DNA from: Mycolicibacterium diernhoferi
GTDB lineage: Bacteria; Actinomycetota; Actinomycetes; Mycobacteriales; Mycobacteriaceae
Length of the DNA stretch: 64,000 nucleotides
NCBI RefSeq assembly: GCF_019456655.1
Contig: NZ_CP080332.1
Span: forward strand, 3,968,001-4,032,000
Reading direction: 5' to 3'
Of the stretch, positions 45,322 through 53,275 are shown one piece after another. A program made the position numbers and the translations under genes. Under the pieces are notes generated by a model, which saw only the letters and a list, made by a program, of their open reading frames with translations, had not been told where the DNA came from and ran no database searches. Numbering within the stretch: the first letter of the stretch is position 1; the number at the start of each line of letters is the position of its first letter.

Positions 45322-45804
45322 CGCCGCCTGCCCGATCGGAGTTGCACTCCGGAAGTTCTCGACGAACCCGGTCGGTGTCCGGTCGCTACCGCACGCGGCG
45401 ACGGCGTGGGCCTTGAATGCGCGTGCCGCGGAGCTCATCTCACGGCTCTCGAGGACGAGCCGTCGGGTCAGTTCGAGCGGGCATTGCTCGCCCCACATCA
45501 TGACCGTGTGCATTCCGCTGTCCACCGCACTACCCACCAGGGCACGCACCCGCCTGTCTTTCACCCAGAGCGATGCCGCCACGAGGTACGCCGCGGGGCA
45601 ACGCGGCGGACCCGTGAGCGCCGCCTCCAGATCGACACCCCGTACGCCGAGGATCTGCAGAGGCCGAACGTCACCATCATGGAGCTTCGGAATCAGCACC
45701 GTGACGTCCCATCCCGCCCGCGCCCGGTCGAACAGCCGGCCGCCGGCATTCTTCACCACATCCTCGACACTGCCTCCGAGCACATCCAACTCGAACCGCA
45801 TCAT
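45298..45804 (-). CDS. Protein of unknown function
   Basis: A 168-residue soluble protein (MMRFELDVLGGSVEDVVKNAGGRLFDRARAGWDVTVLIPK...). I do not recognise it. Visible: an alternating hydrophobic N-terminal half (VTVLIPKL, LQILGVRGVDLEAAL), a central DSGMHTVMMWGEQCPLELTRRL, and an Ala-rich helical end; no signal peptide or membrane segment. Its codon use is typical coding for this genome. A 28-codon ORF with a strong ribosome site overlaps its start, so the two are probably co-translated. It converges on the GH15 gene. Confidence 0.65.
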   Translation of the reverse strand: MMRFELDVLGGSVEDVVKNAGGRLFDRARAGWDVTVLIPKLHDGDVRPLQILGVRGVDLEAALTGPPRCPAAYLVAASLWVKDRRVRALVGSAVDSGMHTVMMWGEQCPLELTRRLVLESREMSSAARAFKAHAVAACGSDRTPTGFVENFRSATPIGQAALHLTSAR

Positions 45805-45887
45805 GCGATGCCCCTGTTCGCGAAGAAGGCCTGAACACCGGGCGCCCCGTCAGGGTTCTGGTACCTCACGCGCATTCCGACTCCCAT
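45801..45887 (-). CDS. 28-residue small ORF coupled to the unknown gene
   Basis: MGVGMRVRYQNPDGAPGVQ... ending FFANRGIA, with GGAGG 6 bases before the ATG and a stop that overlaps the double ATG of the downstream gene (TGATG). The ribosome site is better than that of most neighbours. The frame is also open upstream as far as the stop of the RibA1-like gene, so it could be the remnant of a longer C-terminus. Function unknown. Confidence 0.4.
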   Translation of the reverse strand: MGVGMRVRYQNPDGAPGVQAFFANRGIA

Positions 45888-45959
45888 GGTCTGCCTCCGG
45901 TTCTGGTTGACGAACGTTTCGAACAGTGCAGGCTTGTCGCGGCGGGCATCGTGCGAGCC

Positions 45960-47009
45960 TTACGCGAGTCGCGCACACCGGACCTCGCTGGTGTGCGGAA
46001 CCGTTGCCGGCACATCGATCTCACCGATACCGAGCTTGACCAGAATCGCATCGGCCACCCGCTGGTCGTGCCGGGACAGTGGATGTCGGGCGACGCCCGC
46101 ACCGATGCAGTCGGCCTGCGGATCGCGCAGATAGATCAGCACGCCGTGGCCGTGTATCGCGATCCGGCGCAGTGCCCGATCCAGTTCATCCCGACCACCG
46201 CCGAACACGTCACCCAGGAGCCACTCGGCGTGCATGCTCACCATCGGGACCGTCCCGGTGTCGAGCCGTCCCATGACGAGCGCGATGTGTTCCCGGTTGG
46301 ACCGATCGACAAACCCGATGGCACGGAAAACGCCCGCAGCCAACGGAAGCCGCGCCTCACCCACCCGCTCGACCTCGCACAGTTGATCGCGACGGTGGGC
46401 GATCAGATCGGCAATCGTCAGTACCGGAAGACCATGGGTGCGACCGATCTCCATCAACTCCGGCAGACGCGCCATTTCACCGTCGGCGCTACAGATCTCG
46501 CAGATGACGCCGGCCGGGATGAGACCGGACAGCTCGGCCAGATCGACTGCGGCCTCGGTGTGACCGGGCCTCGCGAGGACACCGCCCCGGGCGTACCCGA
46601 GCGGGAACACGTGCCCCGGTCGAGTGAAATCCAACGGCTTGCTCGCCGGATCGATCAGCGCCCGTATCGTGTTGGCTCGATCGGTTGCCGAGATGCCAGT
46701 GGTCGCCGTCCCGGCATGGTCTACCGATACCCGGAATGCCGTGCCTTTCGGATCGGTGTTGTGCGCAACGGCCGGTGGAATCTCCAATGCTTCCAGCGCT
46801 TCAGTACGCATGGGAACACAGATCAGACCCCTGCCGACGGTAGCCATGAAGTTGATCGCCTCAGCCGAGACATGCTCGGCCGCCAGGACGAAGTCGCCTT
46901 CATTCTCGCGATCGGCATCGTCGACGATGATGACCATGCGCCCCTCGCGCGTTGCGGCGACCGCCTCGGCAACAGTCGCCGTGACGAACTCGGAACAGAG
47001 CTCACTCAC
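45960..47009 (-). CDS. RibA1-like: DHBP synthase with degenerate GTP cyclohydrolase II half
   Basis: A 349-residue protein. Residues ~10-205 are a complete 3,4-dihydroxy-2-butanone-4-phosphate synthase (RibB): IIVDDADRENEGDFVLAAEH, the RPGHTEAAVDLAELSGL stretch and EICSADGEMARLPEL. The rest resembles GTP cyclohydrolase II, but the zinc-binding cysteines are missing: the conserved HSECLTGD becomes HAEWLLGDVFGG, the RCDCG region becomes GGRDELDRAL, and the domain ends early. It would therefore supply only the butanone-phosphate branch of riboflavin synthesis, or have another role. The size resembles mycobacterial RibA1 proteins (Rv1940 type). A long palindrome lies upstream. As an extra flavin gene beside P450 and oxidoreductase genes, it may support flavin demand. 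Confidence 0.82.
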   Translation of the reverse strand: MSELCSEFVTATVAEAVAATREGRMVIIVDDADRENEGDFVLAAEHVSAEAINFMATVGRGLICVPMRTEALEALEIPPAVAHNTDPKGTAFRVSVDHAGTATTGISATDRANTIRALIDPASKPLDFTRPGHVFPLGYARGGVLARPGHTEAAVDLAELSGLIPAGVICEICSADGEMARLPELMEIGRTHGLPVLTIADLIAHRRDQLCEVERVGEARLPLAAGVFRAIGFVDRSNREHIALVMGRLDTGTVPMVSMHAEWLLGDVFGGGRDELDRALRRIAIHGHGVLIYLRDPQADCIGAGVARHPLSRHDQRVADAILVKLGIGEIDVPATVPHTSEVRCARLA

Positions 47010-47092
47010 GCCGGCCCCTCAGGGACCTCTTCGGCGTACGGAGTCCTCACCGCCACGTTCGATCTCCTGAACTCACTCGGATACGATCCGGA

Positions 47093-47122
47093 GTCAATAT
47101 TAGTCAGTCGACTAATGTTGAC
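47093..47122. promoter_or_regulatory. 30-base near-perfect palindrome upstream of the RibA1-like gene
   Basis: GTCAATATTAGTC, then AGTC, then GACTAATGTTGAC: two 13-base arms with a single mismatch. It lies 84 bases before the RibA1-like start and beyond the CoA-transferase stop. Read toward the gene it contains TTGACT, also found in the three TAGTTGACT promoters of this region. It is strongly AT-rich against its surroundings and looks like an operator for a dimeric regulator. Confidence 0.6.
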
Positions 47123-47186
47123 CACTCTACCGATAGCGACATTCCGATGACAAGGTCGACCAGAAGGACGCCGAACTCCACATCTT

Positions 47187-48392
47187 CTAGGTGACGGCCC
47201 CGACGGTCTTGAGTTCGATGATCCGGTCCCAGTCCAGGCCGAGCTCGTCGAGGATCTCGTCGGTCTGCTCGGCGAACAGCGGAGCCGGATTCGTTTGTGG
47301 GCCGGCGATATCGAACTGCACCGGGTTGGCGATCAGCTCCAGATCGCCCGCTCGGATCACATAGTCATTGGCGCGCATTTGAGCATCCGCGGTGACCTGC
47401 AGGGTGTCCTGGACCGGAGCCCATGGCCCAGACAGCGTCGCGAACCGCTGTGCCCATTCGGCCAGCGGGCGCTTGGCCATCGCCTCGGCCAGGATCTTCA
47501 CCGCCTCTGCGGTGTTCGCCGCGATGTCCTCCGCCGTGGCGAACCGAGGATCGTCGGCGAGGTCATCGAGGTCCATGTGGCGGCAGACATCCGCCCAGAA
47601 TTTGGTGGGCTGCATCATCACCAACGAGATGTAGCGTTCATCGGCCGTCGCATACATCCCCACGAGTGGGTTGTTGGGCGAGCCATGCGTCCCCGGTGGC
47701 GGCATGACCAACAGCTCGTCCAAGCGATTGGTGAGGGCGATCGTGTGGCCCATCGCCCACGCTCCGCTACCCAGCAGCGAGACATCGACCACCGACGGTG
47801 TGCCGGTGCGCTCACGCTGAAACAAGGCGGCCGCAACGCCCCCGGCAAGATTGGTGCCCGAGATCGTATCCCCGTACGCCGGCCCGGGCAGCGATATCGT
47901 GCCCGGGGTGCCGCGCGGGGTGATGGTGGCCGCCGCACCCGATCGGCACCAGAAGGCGGTCAGGTCGTAGCCGCCCTTCGCGCTCTCCGCACCGCGGGGA
48001 CCCAGCGCACTACCGCGCGCATAGATGATGTCCGGATTGACGGCCCGAATGTCCTCGACGTCGATGCCGAGCTTCTCCCTGGCCACCGGCAGAAAGCTGG
48101 TCAGGAAGACATCCGCACGACGCACGAGTTCGTAGAGGACCTCTCTTCCCTCGGGCACCGAGATGTCCAGGCCGATACTGCGCTTGCCCCGGTTGGCGTT
48201 GTCGAAGTTCGGGTTCGGATCATCCTTGACGACGAGCGTGCCGGTCTGCCGCAGCCCACGCTGCGGGTCCCCGGTCACCGCATGCTCCACCTTGATCACC
48301 TCGGCCCCCCATTCGCCCAGCACCGCGCCGCAGGACGGAACGAACCCGTACATCGCGACTTCGAGCACTCGGACCCCGTCCAGCGGGCTCAT
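47187..48392 (-). CDS. CaiB/BaiF family (class III) CoA-transferase
   Basis: A 401-residue class III acyl-CoA transferase, which moves CoA between carboxylic acids and can activate a substrate without ATP. Family features: LDGVRVLEVAMYGFVPSCGAVLGEWGAEVIKVEH at the N-terminus, NRGKRSIGLDI, the catalytic-Asp neighbourhood GPAYGDTISGTNLAGG, and C-terminal WAPVQDTLQV. The substrate is not evident. Its ATG overlaps the aldehyde dehydrogenase stop (ATGA), so the two are co-translated and may act on the same compound (aldehyde to acid to acyl-CoA). Confidence 0.88.
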   Translation of the reverse strand: MSPLDGVRVLEVAMYGFVPSCGAVLGEWGAEVIKVEHAVTGDPQRGLRQTGTLVVKDDPNPNFDNANRGKRSIGLDISVPEGREVLYELVRRADVFLTSFLPVAREKLGIDVEDIRAVNPDIIYARGSALGPRGAESAKGGYDLTAFWCRSGAAATITPRGTPGTISLPGPAYGDTISGTNLAGGVAAALFQRERTGTPSVVDVSLLGSGAWAMGHTIALTNRLDELLVMPPPGTHGSPNNPLVGMYATADERYISLVMMQPTKFWADVCRHMDLDDLADDPRFATAEDIAANTAEAVKILAEAMAKRPLAEWAQRFATLSGPWAPVQDTLQVTADAQMRANDYVIRAGDLELIANPVQFDIAGPQTNPAPLFAEQTDEILDELGLDWDRIIELKTVGAVT

Positions 48393-49906
48393 CCGATCAC
48401 CGCGGCGAAGGTTTTGCGCTCCAGGAACTCCTCCAGGCCCGCGACACCCATCTCCCGGCCGACGCCCGACTGCTTGTACCCCCCGAACGGGCTGTCGGGG
48501 CCGGCGTAGTTACCGCCGTTGATGCTGAACGTTCCCGTGCGGACCCGGCGCGCGACCGCGACAGCCCGATCGTGGCTGCCCAACACCGCACCGGACAGCC
48601 CGTAGATCGAATTGTTGGCGATCGCCACCGCGTCGTCCTCGTCGTCGTAGGCCAGGACCGCCAGAACCGGGCCGAAGATCTCCTCCTGAGCGATCTCACT
48701 GTCGGGATCCACGTCGATCAGCAAGGTCGGCTCGTAGAAGTAGCCCTGCCCCTCGATCGTCTTGCCTCCGGTGACCAGCGTCGCGCCGTCTTGGATCGCG
48801 CGTTCGACCATGCCGTGGACTTTCGCGCGCTGCCGTTCGCTGATCAACGGACCCATGTAGGTGCCCGGGTCGGCCGGATCGCCGTAGGTCACCATGTCGA
48901 GGTTCTGCTTGAGCAGGTCGACGATCTCGTCGCGACGGCGGCGCGGCACCAATATTCGTGAGGTGAGCGCGCACCCCTGGCCGGCGTGCGAGGTGATCAT
49001 GAAGGCCGCCATCATCGCCGCAGTCGGGAAGTCGGCATCGTCGAGCACGATCATCGCCGACTTGCCACCCAACTCGAGGAAGACCTTTTTGATGGTGCTA
49101 CTGGCGGCGGCCATGATCTTGCGACCGGTCGCCGTGGACCCGGTGAACGTCACCACGTCGACGTCAGGGCTTGTCGTCAGCACGGCCCCAACCTCGGGAT
49201 CGGTCGAGCTGATCACGTTGACCACGCCGGCCGGAATGTCGGTGCACTCGGCGATCGCTTGACCGAGCGCCAGTGTGATCAACGGGGTGTCCGGAGCCGC
49301 CTTGAGAATCACCGTGCAGCCTGCCGCCAACGCAGGAATAAGTTTGGCCAAGGCGAGCTGAGTCGGATAGTTGTAGGCAATGATCGCGCCCACCACCCCG
49401 GCGGCTTCTCGCTCCACCCAACGCTGGTTACGCATCCCCATGTACTCGATCTCACCGAGATCCTCGGTCAGCGAGTAGGTCTGGAGCAGATCAGCGTAAT
49501 AGCGAGCGATGCCGATCGGCCCGTCCAGGTGCGGCCCCTCCGTCGACGCGCGGGTGGCGCCCACCTCGGCGATCGTCAGTTCCCGAAGATCGTCGCTGCG
49601 CGCGACCAGAGCCGCGTGCAGCTGATCCAAGCACCGGATGCGCAATTCGACATCGGTCGACCAAGCAGTGTTATCGAAGGCCCGTCGGGCCGACGCAATC
49701 GCCTGCTCTGCGTCGGCGACGGTCCCGTTTGGCGCCTCTCCCACGGCCTCGCCCGTTGCGGGATTGCGCGATACAAAGGTGTCGCCGCCCACCGCTCCGA
49801 CCAGGCTGCCGCCGATCAACATCGCACCGCGCCGTCGGGGCAATGGAGCCGCGCCGTGCCTCTCCATATCAGCGGAAGTGGTCGCCATCTTGTTGTCCAT
49901 CGACAT
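48389..49906 (-). CDS. NAD(P)-dependent aldehyde dehydrogenase
   Basis: A 505-residue ALDH-superfamily enzyme oxidising an aldehyde to the acid. Cofactor site: GAIIAYNYPTQLALAKLIPAL and VTFTGSTATGRKI; catalytic Glu in VFLELGGKSAMIV; nucleophile Cys312 in HAGQGCALTSR; C-terminal FGGYKQSGVGREMG. ATG with GGGAG upstream. First gene of the minus-strand pair with the CoA-transferase, divergent from the ferredoxin-P450 operon across a shared regulatory site. Confidence 0.92.
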   Translation of the reverse strand: MSMDNKMATTSADMERHGAAPLPRRRGAMLIGGSLVGAVGGDTFVSRNPATGEAVGEAPNGTVADAEQAIASARRAFDNTAWSTDVELRIRCLDQLHAALVARSDDLRELTIAEVGATRASTEGPHLDGPIGIARYYADLLQTYSLTEDLGEIEYMGMRNQRWVEREAAGVVGAIIAYNYPTQLALAKLIPALAAGCTVILKAAPDTPLITLALGQAIAECTDIPAGVVNVISSTDPEVGAVLTTSPDVDVVTFTGSTATGRKIMAAASSTIKKVFLELGGKSAMIVLDDADFPTAAMMAAFMITSHAGQGCALTSRILVPRRRRDEIVDLLKQNLDMVTYGDPADPGTYMGPLISERQRAKVHGMVERAIQDGATLVTGGKTIEGQGYFYEPTLLIDVDPDSEIAQEEIFGPVLAVLAYDDEDDAVAIANNSIYGLSGAVLGSHDRAVAVARRVRTGTFSINGGNYAGPDSPFGGYKQSGVGREMGVAGLEEFLERKTFAAVIG

Positions 49907-49986
49907 CGCGTCTCCCGGGAGGTAATCGTTGGCCGAGCACGTATCTCAATCCACCGGCCCGGCAGAACCGAACATAACACGGAAAA

Positions 49987-50010
49987 TAGTTGACTCGGTC
50001 GTTTGTCTAC
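49987..50010. promoter_or_regulatory. Shared promoter/operator motif, copy A (ALDH/ferredoxin divergent region)
   Basis: The site begins TAGTTGACTCGGTCG and ends TTTGTCTAC, in the 168-base gap between the divergent ALDH and ferredoxin genes. Its TTGACT can serve as a -35 for the ferredoxin operon with TTAGGT 17 bases on. The same TAGTTGACT-GGT core occurs upstream of mceA and of gntR. Confidence 0.55.
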
Positions 50011-50074
50011 GGTTAGGTACCTCAGTACGGACCGGAAGTGCGCAGCGATCCGCCGCACGACCAGAAGGAGAATC

Positions 50075-50329
50075 GTGAAGGTTCACGTTGATGCGGGGCG
50101 CTGCCAGGGCCACACCCTCTGCGCGATGATCGCCCCCGACAGTTTCGTACTCAGCGATGTCGATGGGTGTGCGTCGGCGGTCTCCGAACTGGTCGCGCCG
50201 GACCAGCAAGAACTGGTGATCGAAGCCGCGCGTTCGTGCCCCGAACAGGCCATCACGGTCGACGAATCCATCCCCCCTTCAACCAGTCCGCGCAATGGTC
50301 AGAGAGAGAAGATGGGGACGACCTCGTGA
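50075..50329 (+). CDS. 3Fe-4S ferredoxin, partner of the adjacent P450
   Basis: An 84-residue ferredoxin of the type found beside bacterial P450 genes. Ligands are C10, C16 and C55 (RCQGHTLC ... SCPEQAI); the position of the fourth cysteine is His13, which indicates a 3Fe-4S cluster. The start is GTG with AAGGAG 6 bases upstream. A polar 20-residue tail extends beyond the usual end. Its stop overlaps the P450 start (GTGA). It would pass electrons from a ferredoxin reductase not present in this window. Confidence 0.9.
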   Translation: MKVHVDAGRCQGHTLCAMIAPDSFVLSDVDGCASAVSELVAPDQQELVIEAARSCPEQAITVDESIPPSTSPRNGQREKMGTTS

Positions 50330-51681
50330 GCGACAGCATTGCCCCGGAGGATGACCGCAAGAAGAACCGGTACCAGTTCGATCGACATTCCCCGGACTAC
50401 CGATTTCGGTTCGAGAAGGTCACCGAGGAACTTCAGCAGCAGTGCCCGGTGGCATGGTCGGACACCTACGGTGGGCACTGGGTCGCGAGTAGCAGCGACG
50501 CGGTGTTCGAACTCGCCCGTTGCCCGCACATCTCCAACGACCACGACGTCAACGGTGAACGCCGCGGCTATCAGGGCATCAGCATTCCGCACAAGACGAT
50601 CCCGGTTCGGGGGGGCATGCTGGAGATGGATGCTCCCGAGCACCGCTGGTACCGCAACGTGCTCAACCCGTACCTGTCGCCCGCCGCGGTGAAGCGCTGG
50701 GAGCCGTTCATCGATGAGGTGGTGCGCGCCAGCATCGACGAGAAGATCGCCGAGGGCCGGATGGACTTCGTCGACGATCTGGCCAACGTCGTCCCGGCGG
50801 TACTGACACTGGCGATGCTGGGCATCCCGATCAAGCAGTGGTTGCTCTACAGCGAGCCGATCCACGCGTTCATCTACACCCCGGAGGACTCCCCGGAGAT
50901 GCCGGCGGTGATCGAGGGGCAGATGGCGATGGCGATGGATCTCATGGGCAACATGAACGAGATCCGGGAGAAGCCCCGGCCCGGCCTGATCCATGCGTTG
51001 AACCAGATGCGGATCGATGGTGAGCCGGCTCCGGAGATCGAGGTTCTGGGCATGCTGACGCTCCTGATCGGCGGCGGATTCGACACCACCACGGCCCTGA
51101 CCGCCCACTCGTTGGAGTGGCTGGGACAGAACCCGGACCAACGCGACCGACTCATCCGCGAGCGCGACACCCTGATCGACTCCGCCACCGAGGAGTTCCT
51201 GCGCTTCTACACCCCCGCCCCCGGGGACGGACGGACGTTCTCCGAGGACGTCGAGATCAACGGCACGCAGTTCAAGGAGGGCGAACGCCTGTATATCTCG
51301 TGGGCCATGGCCAACCGCGACCCGGCGGTCTTCCCCAACCCGAACCAGATCGTCCTGGACCGTAAGGCCAATCGCCACTTCAGCTTCGGCCTCGGGGCGC
51401 ACCGCTGCATCGGATCGAACGTCGGGCGGGTCGTCTTCAAATCCATGCTCAACGGTGTGCTGGACCGGATACCCGACTACCACTGCGACCCCGACGCCAC
51501 GGTGCACTACGAGACCATCGGCGTGATCCAGGGCATGCGGCACCTGCCCGCCACGTTCACCCCGCGAGAACCATCGGGCCCCGGACTCTACGAAACCCTG
51601 GATAAGCTGCAAAGGATCTGCGACGAACAACAACTGGCGCTGCCCATCACCGAACGCAGGGAAACGGCCCGCATCGAATGA
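50326..51681 (+). CDS. Cytochrome P450
   Basis: A 451-residue soluble class I P450. I-helix oxygen-activation motif GGGFDTTTALTAH, K-helix ExxR (EEFLR), and heme loop FSFGLGAHRCIGSNVGR with thiolate ligand Cys361. The N-terminal MDAPEHRWYRNVLNPYLSP is the usual C-helix region. I start at GTG 50326 because it overlaps the ferredoxin stop and follows with SDSIAPEDDRKKNRYQFDRHSPDY. The substrate is not readable; the operon (DUF35/Ltp pair, acyl-CoA synthetase) suggests hydroxylation of a compound later degraded as a CoA ester. The stop overlaps the next gene. Confidence 0.93.
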   Translation: MSDSIAPEDDRKKNRYQFDRHSPDYRFRFEKVTEELQQQCPVAWSDTYGGHWVASSSDAVFELARCPHISNDHDVNGERRGYQGISIPHKTIPVRGGMLEMDAPEHRWYRNVLNPYLSPAAVKRWEPFIDEVVRASIDEKIAEGRMDFVDDLANVVPAVLTLAMLGIPIKQWLLYSEPIHAFIYTPEDSPEMPAVIEGQMAMAMDLMGNMNEIREKPRPGLIHALNQMRIDGEPAPEIEVLGMLTLLIGGGFDTTTALTAHSLEWLGQNPDQRDRLIRERDTLIDSATEEFLRFYTPAPGDGRTFSEDVEINGTQFKEGERLYISWAMANRDPAVFPNPNQIVLDRKANRHFSFGLGAHRCIGSNVGRVVFKSMLNGVLDRIPDYHCDPDATVHYETIGVIQGMRHLPATFTPREPSGPGLYETLDKLQRICDEQQLALPITERRETARIE

Positions 51682-52121
51682 GTCTCGACGCCCCGAGGAC
51701 GACCGACCAGCGGCCGCTCCCCGCACCGGATGATCTCACCCGGTTCCACTGGGACGCAGCGTCTGAGCATCGGTTGGTCCTGCAGCGGTGCACGTCCTGC
51801 TCGGTACTGCAGTACCCCCCGGAGGTCTGCTGTCTACGCTGCCAGGGTGACGACCTCGAACACAGCGAATCCACCGGTCGTGGCGTCATCTACTCCTATT
51901 CGGTCGTGGATCGCCCGCTGCATGCCGGTTTCGTCGACCGCGTGCCCTACGTCGTGGTGCTCGTCGAACTCGATGATCAACCCGGGCTCCGGATCCTGGC
52001 CAACCTCCTCGACACCGTCCCGGGGACGCCGCTGTCCTGCGGTATGCGCGTCGAGGTCACGTTCGAGGATATCGGCGCGATCACGCTGCCCCAGTTCCGG
52101 CTGGCCGAGGCGGAGTCATGA
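51678..52121 (+). CDS. DUF35 (Zn ribbon/OB-fold) acyl-CoA-associated protein
   Basis: A 147-residue protein with a rubredoxin-like zinc ribbon (LQRCTSCSVLQYPPEVCCLRC) and an OB-fold half (GRGVIYSYSVVDRPLHAGFVDRVPYVVVLVEL). DUF35 proteins bind acyl-CoA and form obligate complexes with thiolase-fold partners. It overlaps the P450 gene upstream and the Ltp-like gene downstream by ATGA, so the three are translationally linked. In steroid degradation the DUF35-Ltp2 pair is a retro-aldolase; this pair may do analogous chemistry. Confidence 0.88.
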   Translation: MSLDAPRTTDQRPLPAPDDLTRFHWDAASEHRLVLQRCTSCSVLQYPPEVCCLRCQGDDLEHSESTGRGVIYSYSVVDRPLHAGFVDRVPYVVVLVELDDQPGLRILANLLDTVPGTPLSCGMRVEVTFEDIGAITLPQFRLAEAES

Positions 52122-53275
52122 GCGGCTTGGCGCGGCCCGTCGCGATTGCCGGTGTGGGCTACTCGGAGCTGAGCCGCAAGGGTGAACCGCACCCGGATGC
52201 GCTCGCCCTGACCGCGGCGAGGGCCGCGCTGGCGGATGCCGGGGTACGCACCAGCGACATCGACGGGATCTTCGAGTACAAGTTCGGCCCGGAATCACCT
52301 GGCGCCCAGGACATGGCGAGGCTGCTCGGCGTGCCCGACCTGGCCGCCTTCGCCGACATCATGGCGTCGAATCCGTCGGGTTTGGGCGGCGTCCTGGCCG
52401 GGGTGATGGCCGTGGCCTCGGGGGCCTGTGAGACGGTCCTCGTCTTTCGCTGCCTCACGCGCTCCGCCGGCCACCAGGGTGGCGTGGCCAGCGGTCCGGA
52501 GACAGTGAGCGGACGCGACCAGTTCCTCACCCCCTATGGATATCTCGGCGGAGTTCTGGTCAACCTGGCGCTCAAGAAGCAACGCTGGATGGCCGAGTAC
52601 GGCCGCGGCGAGGAGGACTTCGGCCGCATCGCCGTCAACGCGCGACGGTGGTCCTCGCTGAACCCGCGGGCGGTATTACGTGATGAGGTGACGATGGCGG
52701 ACTATCTGTCGTCGCGGATGGTGGTCGACCCCTTGCGGGTCCTCGATTGCGACTACCCGGTCAACGGGGCCGTCGCCACCGTGATCACCACGGCCGAGCG
52801 GGCCGCCGATCTGCCGCAGCCATCCGTGCTCGTCGATGCGATGGCGTATGGCACCGGGCGCGGTGCGGACTGGGTGTTCGACGTCGACTTCCTCTATGGG
52901 GGCATGGTCGAGTGCGCGGATCGGCTGTGGAAGCGATCGTCGGTGACCCTGGCCGACGTCGATGTCTTCCAACTCTACGACGGCTTCACCCCGGTGACCG
53001 TGGCGTGGATAGAAGCGATCGGCGCCTGCGGGCGAGGCGAATTCGGTGACTGGGTCGGTGATGGTAGCCGACTGGCCCCTGGTGGTGACTTCCCGTTGAA
53101 TACCGCGGGCGGGCAACTGGCCGAAGGACGCTTACACGGAATCGGCTTCCTCAACGAGGCCGTGTTGCAACTGCGCGGCCAGAGCGCCGACAGGCAGGTG
53201 CCCGACGCTGAGGTCGCGGTGGTGATGAGCGGTGTGTATCCGCAATGCGGGGGGATGGTGCTGCAGGCAACATGA
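52118..53275 (+). CDS. Ltp/SCP2-thiolase-like protein lacking the thiolase cysteine
   Basis: A 385-residue thiolase-fold protein (VAIAGVGYSELSRKGEPHPDALALTAARAALADAGV). Where thiolases carry the nucleophilic Cys before SG (N-x-x-C-S/T-G), this protein reads IMASNPSGLGG, so Claisen chemistry is unlikely. Conserved Ltp elements remain: DVFQLYDGFTPVTVAWIEAIG and PLNTAGGQLAEGRLHGIGF. Together with the overlapping DUF35 gene it fits the Ltp2-type aldolase group that cleaves beta-hydroxyacyl-CoA side chains in steroid catabolism (established for Ltp2 complexes; inferred here). Its stop overlaps the acyl-CoA synthetase start. Confidence 0.88.
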   Translation: MSGLARPVAIAGVGYSELSRKGEPHPDALALTAARAALADAGVRTSDIDGIFEYKFGPESPGAQDMARLLGVPDLAAFADIMASNPSGLGGVLAGVMAVASGACETVLVFRCLTRSAGHQGGVASGPETVSGRDQFLTPYGYLGGVLVNLALKKQRWMAEYGRGEEDFGRIAVNARRWSSLNPRAVLRDEVTMADYLSSRMVVDPLRVLDCDYPVNGAVATVITTAERAADLPQPSVLVDAMAYGTGRGADWVFDVDFLYGGMVECADRLWKRSSVTLADVDVFQLYDGFTPVTVAWIEAIGACGRGEFGDWVGDGSRLAPGGDFPLNTAGGQLAEGRLHGIGFLNEAVLQLRGQSADRQVPDAEVAVVMSGVYPQCGGMVLQAT

